DNA from: Raffaelea ambrosiae
Lineage: Eukaryota > Ascomycota > Sordariomycetes > Ophiostomatales > Ophiostomataceae
DNA length: 64,000 nt
Direction of reading: 5' to 3'
NCBI GenBank assembly: GCA_002778195.1
Contig: PCDI01000002.1
Location: 2,352,859 to 2,416,858, forward strand
Under the pieces are notes generated by a model that was not told the DNA's origin, did not search any database, and worked only from the letters and a program-made list of their open reading frames with translations. This document shows positions 55,258 to 64,000 of this stretch, one piece after another. Numbering within the stretch: the first letter of the stretch is position 1; the number at the start of each line of letters is the position of its first letter. Both the position numbers and the translations under genes were made by a program.

Positions 55258-56773
55258 TCACACCGACACCAGGTCTTTGTGCCGTTCCAGGAAGGCCGCC
55301 ACGCACTTGACAAACCGGTCGAGCTCCGACTTGGGCGTGCCCAGCACCAGGGCAATGCTGCCGCGCCGCGTGATCCAAAAGTGGTCCTCCATCATCTCGA
55401 ACCAGAAGAGCTCCTTCAGGGCCCAGTCCTCGGGCGTCTCTCGCTCCAGCATCTGCAGGCCGGCGTCGGTAAAGTGTGAGCCCATGACGGTGCCCACGCC
55501 CGTGAAGCACATCTTGGTGCCCTTGGTGACCGCCGCCAGATCCCGGAGCAGCTGCTCGCCCAGGGCGTTGAACGCGGTGCACACCTCGGGCGTGTAGATT
55601 TGGGACAGGCCTGCATACCCCACGTACATGGCCAGGCTGTTGTTGTTGAATGTGCCGTGGTGCGTGAGCGACTGGCTCCCGGCACCGCCCATGCTGGCGG
55701 GCCGCGGGTCGTACATGCCCATGATCTCGGCGCGGCCGCCAAACGCACCAAACGCCAGACCGCCGCCCAGGTACTTGCCAAAGCTCTTCATGTCCGGTGT
55801 CAGGCCGTGGATCGAGGCCAGGCCGCCCGTGGCCACGCGCGACGTCATGACCTCATCCAAGATGAAGACGACGCCAGCCTGGGGGGGGGGGGGTCAGTAC
55901 ACAGACGAAGAACAGAAAATAAAGGACTCCTACCCACCTCCTTGGCCGTCTCCTGAATGGTCATGAGAAACTTCTTGGTGCCGCACACGGCGCCCGGCCC
56001 GCCCTGCATGCCCTCCACCAGCACGGCCGCCACTCCGGGCTGCCGGATGGCCGCCTGGGCGCTGGCCGGATCGTTGTACCGCGCCACGATCCAGTCGTCG
56101 AGATCAACATTGTTGGCCGCCGGCTGACCGCCGGCAAACGTGAGCACGCCGCCGTGGTAGCCGCCGGCAAAGACGACGACCTTGCGCTTGCCGGTAAAGG
56201 CCCGCGCACCCGCGAGAGCGTGCAGGTTGGCCTCCGTGCCGCAGTTGGTAAAGCGCACGCGGTCGAGGCCAAACCGGTCGCACATGGCCTGGGCGTGGAC
56301 GTGCTCCTGGGCAATGGTGGCGCCAAGGTTGATGCCGACGGTCTGGAGGGTCTGGATCATGGACTCGACGATGACCGGGTGGCTGTGGCCGTAGACAGCC
56401 GCGGTGAGCTCGCCGACAAAGTCGGTGTACCTTGGGAAATTCTGTGTAAGTCGTGGTTTTTGCTACTCCACATCTGCTGTGCCTCCTTTCTTCTTCTCAC
56501 TTACACAGTACCGTCTTCCGAGGTCACCTGGTAGTCCTTGCCGGACTTCATGCACAACGGGAAGGGCGATGTGTGCAGCTGCGTGCGGGTGTTGCCGCCC
56601 GGCATGCTCCCTGTGGCGAGCTGGTGGAGCTCCTGCGAGCGAGGGTTGTTTGCCGTGTACCGTGCAATGGCCGCGTCCAATGCCACCTGCGACGGGCTGA
56701 CGGCCGTGACGGCGACGGCATCCTTCTCCGGGGCCACCACCGGGGCCACGGTCTCAACCACGGTGCTAGCCAT
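55258..56773 (-). CDS. Class III PLP aminotransferase (GSA-aminomutase-like)
   Basis: Fold type I PLP enzyme resembling glutamate-1-semialdehyde 2,1-aminomutase and related class III transaminases. Fungi make ALA by the Shemin route, so a role in tetrapyrrole synthesis is unlikely and the substrate is unknown. Exons 56505-56773, 55938-56430 and 55258-55878 give 460 aa. Motifs: HQLATGSMPGGNTR, TDFVGELTAAVYGHSHPVI, FTNCGTEANLHALAGAR, VVVFAGGYHGG, FILDEV (PLP-ring Asp262), and the Schiff-base Lys289 in DMKSFGKYLGGGLAFGAFGG. Intron 1 (56431-56504) must end AAG, since joining there gives GTVYTDFVGEL, while the nearer CAG breaks the frame. Intron 2 (55879-55937) has thirteen C directly before its AG. 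Convergent with the NLR. Confidence 0.9.
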
Positions 56774-57730
56774 CTTCGAAAGCCTTTGCGATATAGGAAT
56801 TGTGTCTTGGCGCGTATTTTGTTTCAGGGACTCGTCGTTGAAATAAGAATGGATGAACAATGCAGGGAAGCGATCACATCATCAGGCACCATCCCCAACC
56901 CGGGGTGGCAGCCCAAGATCTACTTATCTTCCGCATTTATACTATCGGAAGCCGGTTGAGCCATACAGATTCTGGTACGACGGACAGAGACACCCTCTCC
57001 TGTTGCACGTATCTGACCGACGTCGGGTGCTGCTATCAGAGACACTGGCGACGGCAACCGAATCAGGCAACGGTACGAAACGGCGTTCATGATAAGCGGT
57101 ACCGCTAGTGATTGGCCCAGCGCTACCGTCCAGGATTGGTTGCGCTTGGCGTTTCGCCTTGTGATTGGTTGTGGCTTCAAACCAGACGAGGCAGCGACGT
57201 CGTTCCACCTCGACATCCAAGTCGAGAATGATTGTGATACAAGGACGTAAAACAAATATCCTTTGATGGAAGAAGTCTAATAGATATTAGTCATAAACAA
57301 GCATCGGAAGCTTCGAAGACAAAGTGAGCAGTAATCAAAACAGTACCATAATTGCATAACAATAGTTTGTACCCGAAGCAAGATCGCCAGGGCGTAAATG
57401 AAGAGAACGTTTGGCCCGGCAGATGACATCGAGAACGGCAAAATGACCATGAAAACCCTCAGTCTGACGACATAAAGACAGCTGCGATCCAGGTACAAGT
57501 GTTTGCTCGTTGCATCTAGCTTTAGCTCACAACCAGCTCTCCAATACTGAACAGTGCCAATCGTCATGACATCATCGAGGTCGTTCATAATTAGGACGCT
57601 TTTTGTACAGAAACAAAAAGATGAAAAAAAGAAAAGAGTAGAATGTCGACAAAGAGATATATATATAAACAGGCCTGAAGTTCGAATTGTAGAGGAGATA
57701 TAGAAAAAAGGTCACGGTCCCAAAAAGGGC
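56774..57730. other. Aminotransferase upstream region
   Basis: No gene seen. It contains three CCAAT boxes (listed separately). An AT-rich part at 57600-57670 with tatatatataaa at 57657-57668 lies on the 3' side of the tRNA gene. Confidence 0.45.
57111..57168 (-). promoter_or_regulatory. Three CCAAT boxes upstream of aminotransferase
   Basis: ATTGG on the + strand (CCAAT on the minus strand) occurs at 57111-57115, 57135-57139 and 57164-57168. All have the same orientation, 24 and 29 bp apart, about 340-395 bp before the aminotransferase ATG. CCAAT boxes bind the Hap/CBC complex in fungi; function here is inferred. Confidence 0.45.
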
Positions 57731-57737
57731 AAAAAAA
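57731..57737 (-). terminator. Pol III terminator of tRNA-Ala
   Basis: Seven T on the minus strand begin two bases beyond the tRNA discriminator base, the standard RNA polymerase III stop signal. Confidence 0.85.
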
Positions 57738-57738
57738 T

Positions 57739-57810
57739 TGGATACGCCCGGAATCGAACCGGGGGCCTCTCGCATGCGAAGCGAGCGCTCTACCCCTGAG
57801 CTACGTACCC
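57739..57810 (-). tRNA. tRNA-Ala (anticodon CGC), no intron
   Basis: The minus strand folds into a full cloverleaf: acceptor GGGTACG/CGTATCC, D-arm GCTC-AGGGGTA-GAGC (A box), anticodon stem CTCGC/GCGAG with loop TTCGCAT giving anticodon CGC (reads GCG, alanine), and T-arm CCCGG-TTCGATT-CCGGG (B box). The acceptor contains the G3-U70 wobble pair, the identity element of alanine tRNAs, and the discriminator base is A. There is no intron and CCA is not encoded. Confidence 0.95.
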
Positions 57811-58387
57811 CGTAGCTTGTTGTTATTTCCGTTTCAATAAAATAGCCTTATGAGAGAAATTTTTTTTGCACCTGTGCAGTCCTCCCGTTTCTCTCTCGGT
57901 GTCAGTTTTGCGCCCCGACCCCGACACTCCCGGGTTCCCCAGACCGACAACCTCTTAACAGATTAGTCCTGTATCCAGTCTCGGGAGATTCTGGGGGTTG
58001 GTAAACCATCGCCATTTCCCCGCATCATTACAATGCCACTGATGCTCATTGGCCTGCCCTATATGCTCTATTCCATTGCCAGTCACTGGATGGCGATTGC
58101 TTGTTTACTGCCGAGCCCCAGGAAGGGGGTGCGCTGGTCCGACGAAGTCTGGAGCAGGGTAGTCTCTCCGTTTCCTCTTGTCCGATCAGAAGCTGTCATT
58201 TGTGGCTGTTGATGGGGTAGCCAGTCAAGAACCCCCTGTAGATCCCTGCTTTCTCTCCCCACAAACTTCCCTATTGCTTCTCTTATTCGGGTATCGGAAA
58301 CTTGGAGTTATAAGGCAGAGACGTCTTCTTAGACAAGCAATCAGAATCATCGTGCAACGTTCTGTAAACGTACACTTGACCATCGAC
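57811..58387. other. P450 promoter region
   Basis: Upstream of the P450 and of the tRNA 5' end. The P450 frame is open back to an ATG at 58178, but the residues before 58388 are not P450-like. Nothing else recognised. Confidence 0.4.
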
Positions 58388-60024
58388 ATGGCGTTTCTTG
58401 ACACCCCAGTCGTTGACCGTGTTCTGAGCCTCGGCCTTGTGCCGGTCCTCTGCGGTCTTGCCACGATTTACACAGTCCTGCTTGTTCTTTACCGCATCTA
58501 TTTTCATGAACTTTCCAAATATCGCGGTCCCTTCTTTGGGAAATTCACCTCCCTGCCCAAGATGATGTCCATGGCTCGTATGGACAGAATTACGTGGCAG
58601 ACGGACATGCTGGAGAAGTATGGCAGCCCTGTCCGCATCGGGACGAATGAGCTCCTCTTCGGGGACATGAAATCATGGCAGGATATCTACGGCCAGAGCT
58701 CGAATCCCTGTACCAAAGAGCCGTTCTTTTACAACCATTTTACGGCAACTGGAGCGGTCAGCATCTTGAATGAGATCGATCGAACACGACACTCCCGCAT
58801 CCGACGCCTGGTGTCCCACGCCTTTTCTCAGGCTGCCCTCGTGCAGGAAGAAGTATACATTCAGCGACGCGTGCAGCTATTCATTGACCTGGTCGTTGCC
58901 CCGGCGGACATCAAAGGCGAATCGGTTGATATTTACAACAAAATGACAGAGCACTACTTGGACATTGTCAGCTCTCTCTGTCTCGGGCAATCCTTCGAAG
59001 CCGTGTCTGGAAAGGGGGAGGTGACGCACGATGATTTTGACAAATTGTAAGTTGGGCACACAGACCAACAAGCCAACCCATAGATGTTAACAGAGGATCA
59101 CACCAGCATGACTGTTGTTCCTACCCAGTCGTTCTTCCCTCTTCTACGTTACATTCCCATAAAGCGCATCCAGGACGGCTACCGCGGTCTCGACACCCTG
59201 ATCGGCTTCAGCAAGAACAACGTCCAGGGCTTTGTCAAGAAGGTGGACCAAGATCCCGCTTTTGCCAAGGGAACATTTTTGCGCAATCTCGTGGATGCAA
59301 AAGACGCCGAAACAGGAAGCAAGCTGTCTCCAGAGGAACTGCTCGAGAATACAATCATCTTCTTGGTTGCCGGAAGCGACACCACTGCCATCACGACCAT
59401 GTACACCATTTGGGAGTGTGGAAAGAACCCCGCCGTGAGAAGCAGGCTGGTCAAAGAAATCCGCACTGCCTTTCCGGACCCAGACGAGGTGCCAACGTTT
59501 GAAAAGGCGTCCAAATTGGTAGGTTCGGACCATAGACAGACCTTGCCTGTCTGCGATCCCGCTAACTGTCATCTTGTACCCAGCCTTACCTCGATGCCGT
59601 CATCCAGGAGACTCTCCGGAAATGGGGGCCGCTGAGCTCTGCCTTCCCGCGCGTCTCGCCTGGCCGCATCATCAGTGGACAGTATGTCCCCAAGGGCACC
59701 ATTGTGCAAACATCGGCACACGCTACAGCACGAGATCCTACAGTGTTTCCAGAACCCCATCTCTATAGCCCGGAGCGATGGCTCAATGCCACCAAGGAGA
59801 TGAAGGATATGTCGCGGCCATTCAGCTATGGACCGCGCAATTGCATTGGCAAGCACCTGGCACAAGTTGGCCTGACATTGACCCTGACACGGTTGTATCA
59901 GCTGTACGACATTGTCAACGATCCGTGCATGACGGACGCCATGATGAGGCCTCGGGACAGAGGCGTTACGTCTCCTTGGGCCGCCTCCCTCTGCATTAGG
60001 CCCACAAAAGTTCACCGAGCTTGA
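58388..60024 (+). CDS. Cytochrome P450 monooxygenase
   Basis: Microsomal fungal P450; substrate unknown. Exons 58388-59046, 59107-59518 and 59584-60024 give 503 aa, a normal length. The N-terminal anchor (LGLVPVLCGLATIYTVLLVL) supports the start at 58388. P450 marks: the Arg-rich helix C region DRTRHSRIRRLVSHAFS, I-helix VAGSDTTAITTMYTI, the E-x-x-R motif of helix K in ETLRKWGPLS, the PERW-type block YSPERWLNAT and the heme-binding FSYGPRNCIGKHLA with Cys444. Intron 1 was set to 59047-59106 because this is the canonical GT-AG pair that keeps the frame; a stronger-looking acceptor at 59128 does not. It is followed by two flavin monooxygenases on the same strand, suggesting a shared oxidative pathway. 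Confidence 0.9.
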
Positions 60025-60623
60025 ATTGTTCTGGAGCGGGAGACGTTCGACTCTGTTAGTTTGGGATTGTGGAAGACGGAAAGTACAGATTGTATCCTAG
60101 CCAAAAAACAAACATTTTCGTGACAGAGATGGAAAGATTCGGTTACTGGAGGTAGTTAGACAACACATGGCAGCAGAATATGTATTACTTCACGACATGT
60201 ATTCAGATTGGCTTCACAAAATGAAATCATTGCCTGGCGATATTGTCACCGTTGTTTGATTGGATGGGATTTTGTTGTACTGGTTTTTTACAGTAATTTA
60301 TGGTTGACAGGACACAAGTGTAGAGAGGTAGAGGAGTGTCACCATTGAAGACAAAACCAGACGCCTGCCGTCCATGGCGGCTTACGCCTATTCCAAACCC
60401 TGGCCAACCCCGACCCCCCACACCACACTCCAAGGCCTCGCGCAGACTGGAAGAGGCGGACCAAAATTCCCGAGGTGGAGAGCTACCGAGGAAGGCGAAA
60501 CAGGGCCAATGCTGAGCGGTGTAATACAAATGGTGTAGCTCTTAAAACACTGGGAGAGGATGCTGTGGTGCATTCGTGGATATCCAAGGTCTGGCGAGAT
60601 TCATCGACAGGAAACAACAAACA
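60025..60623. other. Intergenic between P450 and FAD monooxygenase
   Basis: P450 3' UTR and the promoter of the next gene. No coding frame recognised. Confidence 0.45.
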
Positions 60624-62323
60624 ATGGGCGTTGGAAACGTGATTACCAATGTAAGTGGCAACCAAACTTACTGTCTGGCAATTTTGGTAGCTGACTGTTT
60701 TGTTTTGGCTCCCAGGGGACGGCAAAAGACAACGGCCTTCGTGTCGTGATTGTCGGCGCTGGCATTGGTGGATTGGCCTGTGCCATTGCTTGTCGGCGGG
60801 CCCGTCCCCCCCTGGATGTGACCGTGCTCGAGCGTGCGCCGCAAATTCTCACCATTGGCGCCGGCATCCATATCCCGCCAAATGCCTGTCGTGTTCTGAC
60901 GCAGTTTGGCCTGCTGGACAAGCTGAAGAAGGCCGGCGGCTACGAAGTGGACGATTTCACCCTCCGTCGATACCAGAATGGACAGGTTCTCGTTGAGAAG
61001 CCGCTGAAGGGCCGCATGGAGAAGGAATACGGCGCCAAATGGATGTGAGCCATTTCATTCCGGACCCAACCAGTCATTGGGGCGGAGAATTGACGTGAAT
61101 TTTCGAGAAAAGCGCCATACATAGGGGCGATTACCAGAATGTCCTCCTTGCCGAGGCCGTGGAGGTTGGGGCCAAGGTCCGGACAAACGCAGAGGTTGTC
61201 AAGGTGGCGATGTCCGTCAATGGCACGCAGCACCTGCTTATGAAAGACGGGACAACCGTGGACGCAGACGTGATCGTTGGAGCAGATGGTGAGAACACTA
61301 CGAAGGGGGAAAAAAAAAAGGCGCAAAATCGGGCCTAATTAACCACCGAGTCTGACCAGGTCTGTGGTCGTTCCTTCGTGAAGTCGTCTTGGAGAGACCT
61401 TTTCCGCCACAAGAAACGGGTGACCTGGCATACCGGGGAACATTCACGCGCGAACAGCTGCTGTCTCTGAAGAGTGAGAGAATCAACAAGCTCGTGGACC
61501 AGTCCAATATCCAGGTGTGGCTGGGGCCCAACAGGCATGCCGTCTTTTATCCGCTGAGGAACCATACGGAGTACAATCTGGTTCTGATGTACGTTGCCCG
61601 CTACCCCAGTCCGGCTCTGACACGAGAGTGCTTCTGACAATTCCGCAGAGTCGCCGATGATCTCCCCGAGGGTGTTCGTACATCGCCGGGCAGCGTGGAG
61701 GAAATGGCCTCCAACTTTGCAGGCTGGGATCCAATGTATGTCTCCGAGCCAGCTGTTTTCGCGCGGATGAACGTTGCTCACTGTTGTGTAGGTTGAACGA
61801 CATTATCTCCTGCTTGAAAACAGCCCTCAAGTGGAAGCTCCTGCACTTTGAGAGCCTCGACCAATGGACCCGGGGCACGATTGCGCTGCTCGGCGACGCA
61901 TCCCACCCGACACTGCCGTACCAGGGACAAGGCGCGGCCATGGCCGTGGAAGACGGGGCCATTCTGGGCTTCCTCCTGGCCAAGCTCCAGGACCGGACTC
62001 CGCCGGGTATGACACAGGCCCAGACCAACGCGCAGCTGGCCGGGCTTTTCCAGCTCTACCAAGGCCTTCGCCAGAAACGCACCGAGGTCAACGTTGCCGG
62101 GGCCGTGCACACGCGGCACTACTACCACTTGGCGGACGGCGACGAGCAGGAAAGCCGGGACCAGGAACTGGCGGCCTTGATGGGAACGACATGGCAGGGC
62201 CCCTGCTCCTTCAACTGGGCGGACGCCGGGTACCAGAAAGACCTGCTGGGGTTTGACGTCTGCGCGGACGCCGAGAAACGGTTCGAGGACTGGTGGGCGA
62301 CGTTGCAACGGAGCAGCCTGTAG
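60624..62323 (+). CDS. FAD-dependent monooxygenase, salicylate-hydroxylase-like
   Basis: Single-component group A flavoprotein hydroxylase (FAD, NAD(P)H, O2) acting on aromatic or polyketide-like substrates. Six exons (60624-60650, 60716-61044, 61113-61288, 61360-61588, 61649-61735, 61792-62323) give 459 aa; all introns are 56-71 nt with GT/AG ends. Motifs: the dinucleotide-binding VVIVGAGIGGLACAIACRR with VTVLERAP, GAGIHIPPNACRVL, a DG motif (DVIVGADGLWS), and the second FAD motif LLGDASHPTLPYQGQGA with VEDGAILGFLL. The 9-codon first exon is supported by a strong donor (GTAAGT) and in-frame joining; the ATG at 60624 is the only sensible start. The same-strand neighbours are a P450 and another FAD hydroxylase. 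Confidence 0.9.
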
Positions 62324-63046
62324 GAGGAGGAGGCGGAGAGGAGAGGAGTGTAGCTTTTGCTGTAGCCAATCAAGTGTTAGTCAATCCCACTCTGTCCAGT
62401 TGAATGGGTGCCACATGCATGCACCTTTGCATGTATCTTTGAACCGAAGACAAGTGACGACAGAACCAGATTGCCGGCGGCTATTGGAGTTCAGACACGA
62501 GCTTTTCCTTTGCCAATCAAGTCTAATACAGATGCGGTAGTTGTTTGCTCCCAAACCGGCCTTGTGACTGGCAGTGTTCTCCATCTTGTTCTGGAGAAGA
62601 CCGCCGTCCCCCCCATAATTCCCCCGCAGTGCTCCCCCCCCCCTCCCCCGGGATTTACCAAAACGGGCTGGGGACTCGGGGTGTGATGACAGGGGAAAAT
62701 AGCCGGACTGGAGAGCATGCGAGCATCTGGGGGGGGAGCCCACCTTCCGAATTGTGAGAGCTCGCAGCTTCGCTCTGGGGTACATGTATGGAGCATCTGA
62801 CGACATCGCAATGGAAACGGTCTGATTCGTTGGATGCGTTTCGGAAGGAAATCCAAGGAAAAGAAAAATCCTATTTTTAGAGGGTCAACGGGCGTGCTTG
62901 CTTTGTGGTTCCGCCTGCCCAGTCCCAACTTTGTTTCCTGGTTCCATTCCAGACTTGCACAGACGCTGCCATACTCCGCTCAACAGTGGTGCTTCGTATT
63001 GACCTTTCCCCTTGCAACTGAATGCCATACCCAGCGTTTCGAGACC
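62324..63046. other. Intergenic between the two FAD monooxygenases
   Basis: No gene seen. C-rich tracts at 62610-62650 and a G-run at 62731-62738. It carries the promoter of the gene at 63047. Confidence 0.45.
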
Positions 63047-64000
63047 ATGGAAGGCGCCCAGACCAACGGAGCAGCAGCGCCCATGCAGGTTGATTACTTG
63101 ATTGTCGGCACGGGGCCGGCCGGCGCTTCATTGGCGGCCTTCATGGCGTCGTATGGTGAGCATGCTCCCTGCGAAACGACGAACACGGTTTCGGGGGATT
63201 TCTAACGCGGTGTGGCGGTCCCAGGGATGAAGGGCCTCATTGTCAGCCGGGATCCGAGCAATGCGGACACGCCCCGAGCGCACATCACGAACATGGCGGC
63301 CCTGGACTGTCTCCGGGACATTGGCGTGGATTTTGAGTGCTACAAAATGGGCACCAAGAACGACTCCATGGTGCACACGCGCTGGTCCAACACCATGGCC
63401 GGACACGAATATGCGCGGGCCTATTCCTGGGGCAACGACCCAAAGAGAAAGGTAAAGGAGACCGTGCTGTGGTGGTGTGTGGGAGCCCCCTTGCGGCGCG
63501 CGCCGTTGTTGACACGCCCACCCAGGGAGACTACGAGCGGGCCAGCCCGTCCGAGATGCTGGACCTGCCCCAGACGCTGATGGAGCCGCTGCTGATGCGC
63601 TACGCCACGCTGCACGGCTTCAAGGCGCGGTGGGACACGGAGTTTGTGTCCTTTGCGCAGGACGCGGCGGGGGTGACGACGACGCTCCGCGACCTCGTGG
63701 CGGGCACGACGTACCAGGTGCGCTCCCGGTACCTCTTTGGGGCCGACGGGGCCCGCAGCAGCATCCTGCGGCAGGCGGCGATCCCGCTGATCCGGCGGCC
63801 GGGCCAGGGCTTCGCCGTCAACGTGCTGATGAAGGCGGACATGAACCACCTGATGGAGCACCGCAAGGGCAACCTGCACTGGATCCTGCAGCCGGACCGC
63901 GAGACGCCGGACTGGGGCTGGATCGGCTGCATGCGCATGGTGAAGCCGTGGACGGAGTGGCTGTGCATCCTCTTCCCGTCGCCGACGGCCGAGAGACACG
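63047..64000 (+). CDS. Phenol-hydroxylase-like FAD monooxygenase (5' part)
   Basis: Group A flavin hydroxylase of the phenol 2-monooxygenase/2,4-dichlorophenol 6-monooxygenase type, cut by the window end. Exons 63047-63155, 63225-63451 and 63526 onward (introns 69 and 74 nt). Motifs: the FAD-binding DYLIVGTGPAGASLAAFMA, then GLIVSRDPSNADTPRAH and ITNMAALDCLRDIGVD (substrate-domain entry), the DG motif RYLFGADGARSSILRQAA and GQGFAVNVLMKADM. About 270 residues are visible; complete relatives have about 550-650, so the second FAD motif (GD) and the thioredoxin-like tail should lie beyond 64000. The ATG at 63047 is preferred because it is directly followed by a short polar lead and the Rossmann strand. 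Confidence 0.88.

Noticed and set aside
59047..59128. Frameshift in the P450 at intron 1
   Set aside because: It arises only if the acceptor at 59128 is used. A canonical CAG acceptor at 59106 gives a 60-nt intron and an intact frame.

Overview
The window is nuclear DNA of a filamentous ascomycete (Pezizomycotina, most likely a Sordariomycete). The evidence is short spliceosomal introns (about 55-240 nt) with GT/AG ends and CTAAC-type branch sites, GC-rich coding sequence against AT- and pyrimidine-rich intergenic DNA, and fungal-specific families (NTE1 with cyclic-nucleotide domains, a NACHT-ankyrin NLR, fungal P450 and flavin monooxygenases). It holds 19 apparently intact or window-truncated protein genes, one further doubtful small ORF, three decayed genes, one tRNA and two assembly gaps (runs of N). 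Exon boundaries were placed by hand from splice consensus, reading frame and remembered family conservation; no alignment or search was run.

Left part (1-19.2 kb) is housekeeping: a disordered Ser-rich protein, an uncharacterised ascomycete protein, SNU13 (snoRNP and U4/U6 snRNP), ALG5 (N-glycan glucosyl donor), the PP4 regulatory subunit PSY2, and ERG1 (squalene epoxidase) convergent to PSY2. Two long gene-poor stretches (2.0-5.8 kb and 10.3-12.8 kb) are UTR- or promoter-like.

The middle (21.7-32.4 kb) mixes core and decaying accessory genes: an APH-like kinase pseudogene, an intact PPR-like protein, a broken isochorismatase-family gene, the mitochondrial carrier MME1, and a 2OG-Fe(II) oxygenase broken by a 10-bp tandem duplication and, apparently, by a lost splice donor. 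Then come IMP2 (mitochondrial inner membrane peptidase), SUI2 (eIF2-alpha) divergent from NTE1 (phospholipase B of the ER), a group II PLP amino-acid decarboxylase, a CLC chloride transporter and an amino-acid permease.

The right part (50-64 kb) is accessory in character: a fungal NLR (alpha/beta hydrolase, NACHT, ankyrin repeats), a class III PLP aminotransferase, tRNA-Ala(CGC), and three co-directional oxidative genes (P450, salicylate-hydroxylase-like FAD monooxygenase, and a phenol-hydroxylase-like FAD monooxygenase running off the window), which may be part of an aromatic-compound or secondary-metabolite cluster.

The most interesting items are the NLR with its hydrolase effector domain, the three decaying genes caught at different stages, the oxidative trio, and two GC-AG introns in essential genes (PSY2, SUI2).
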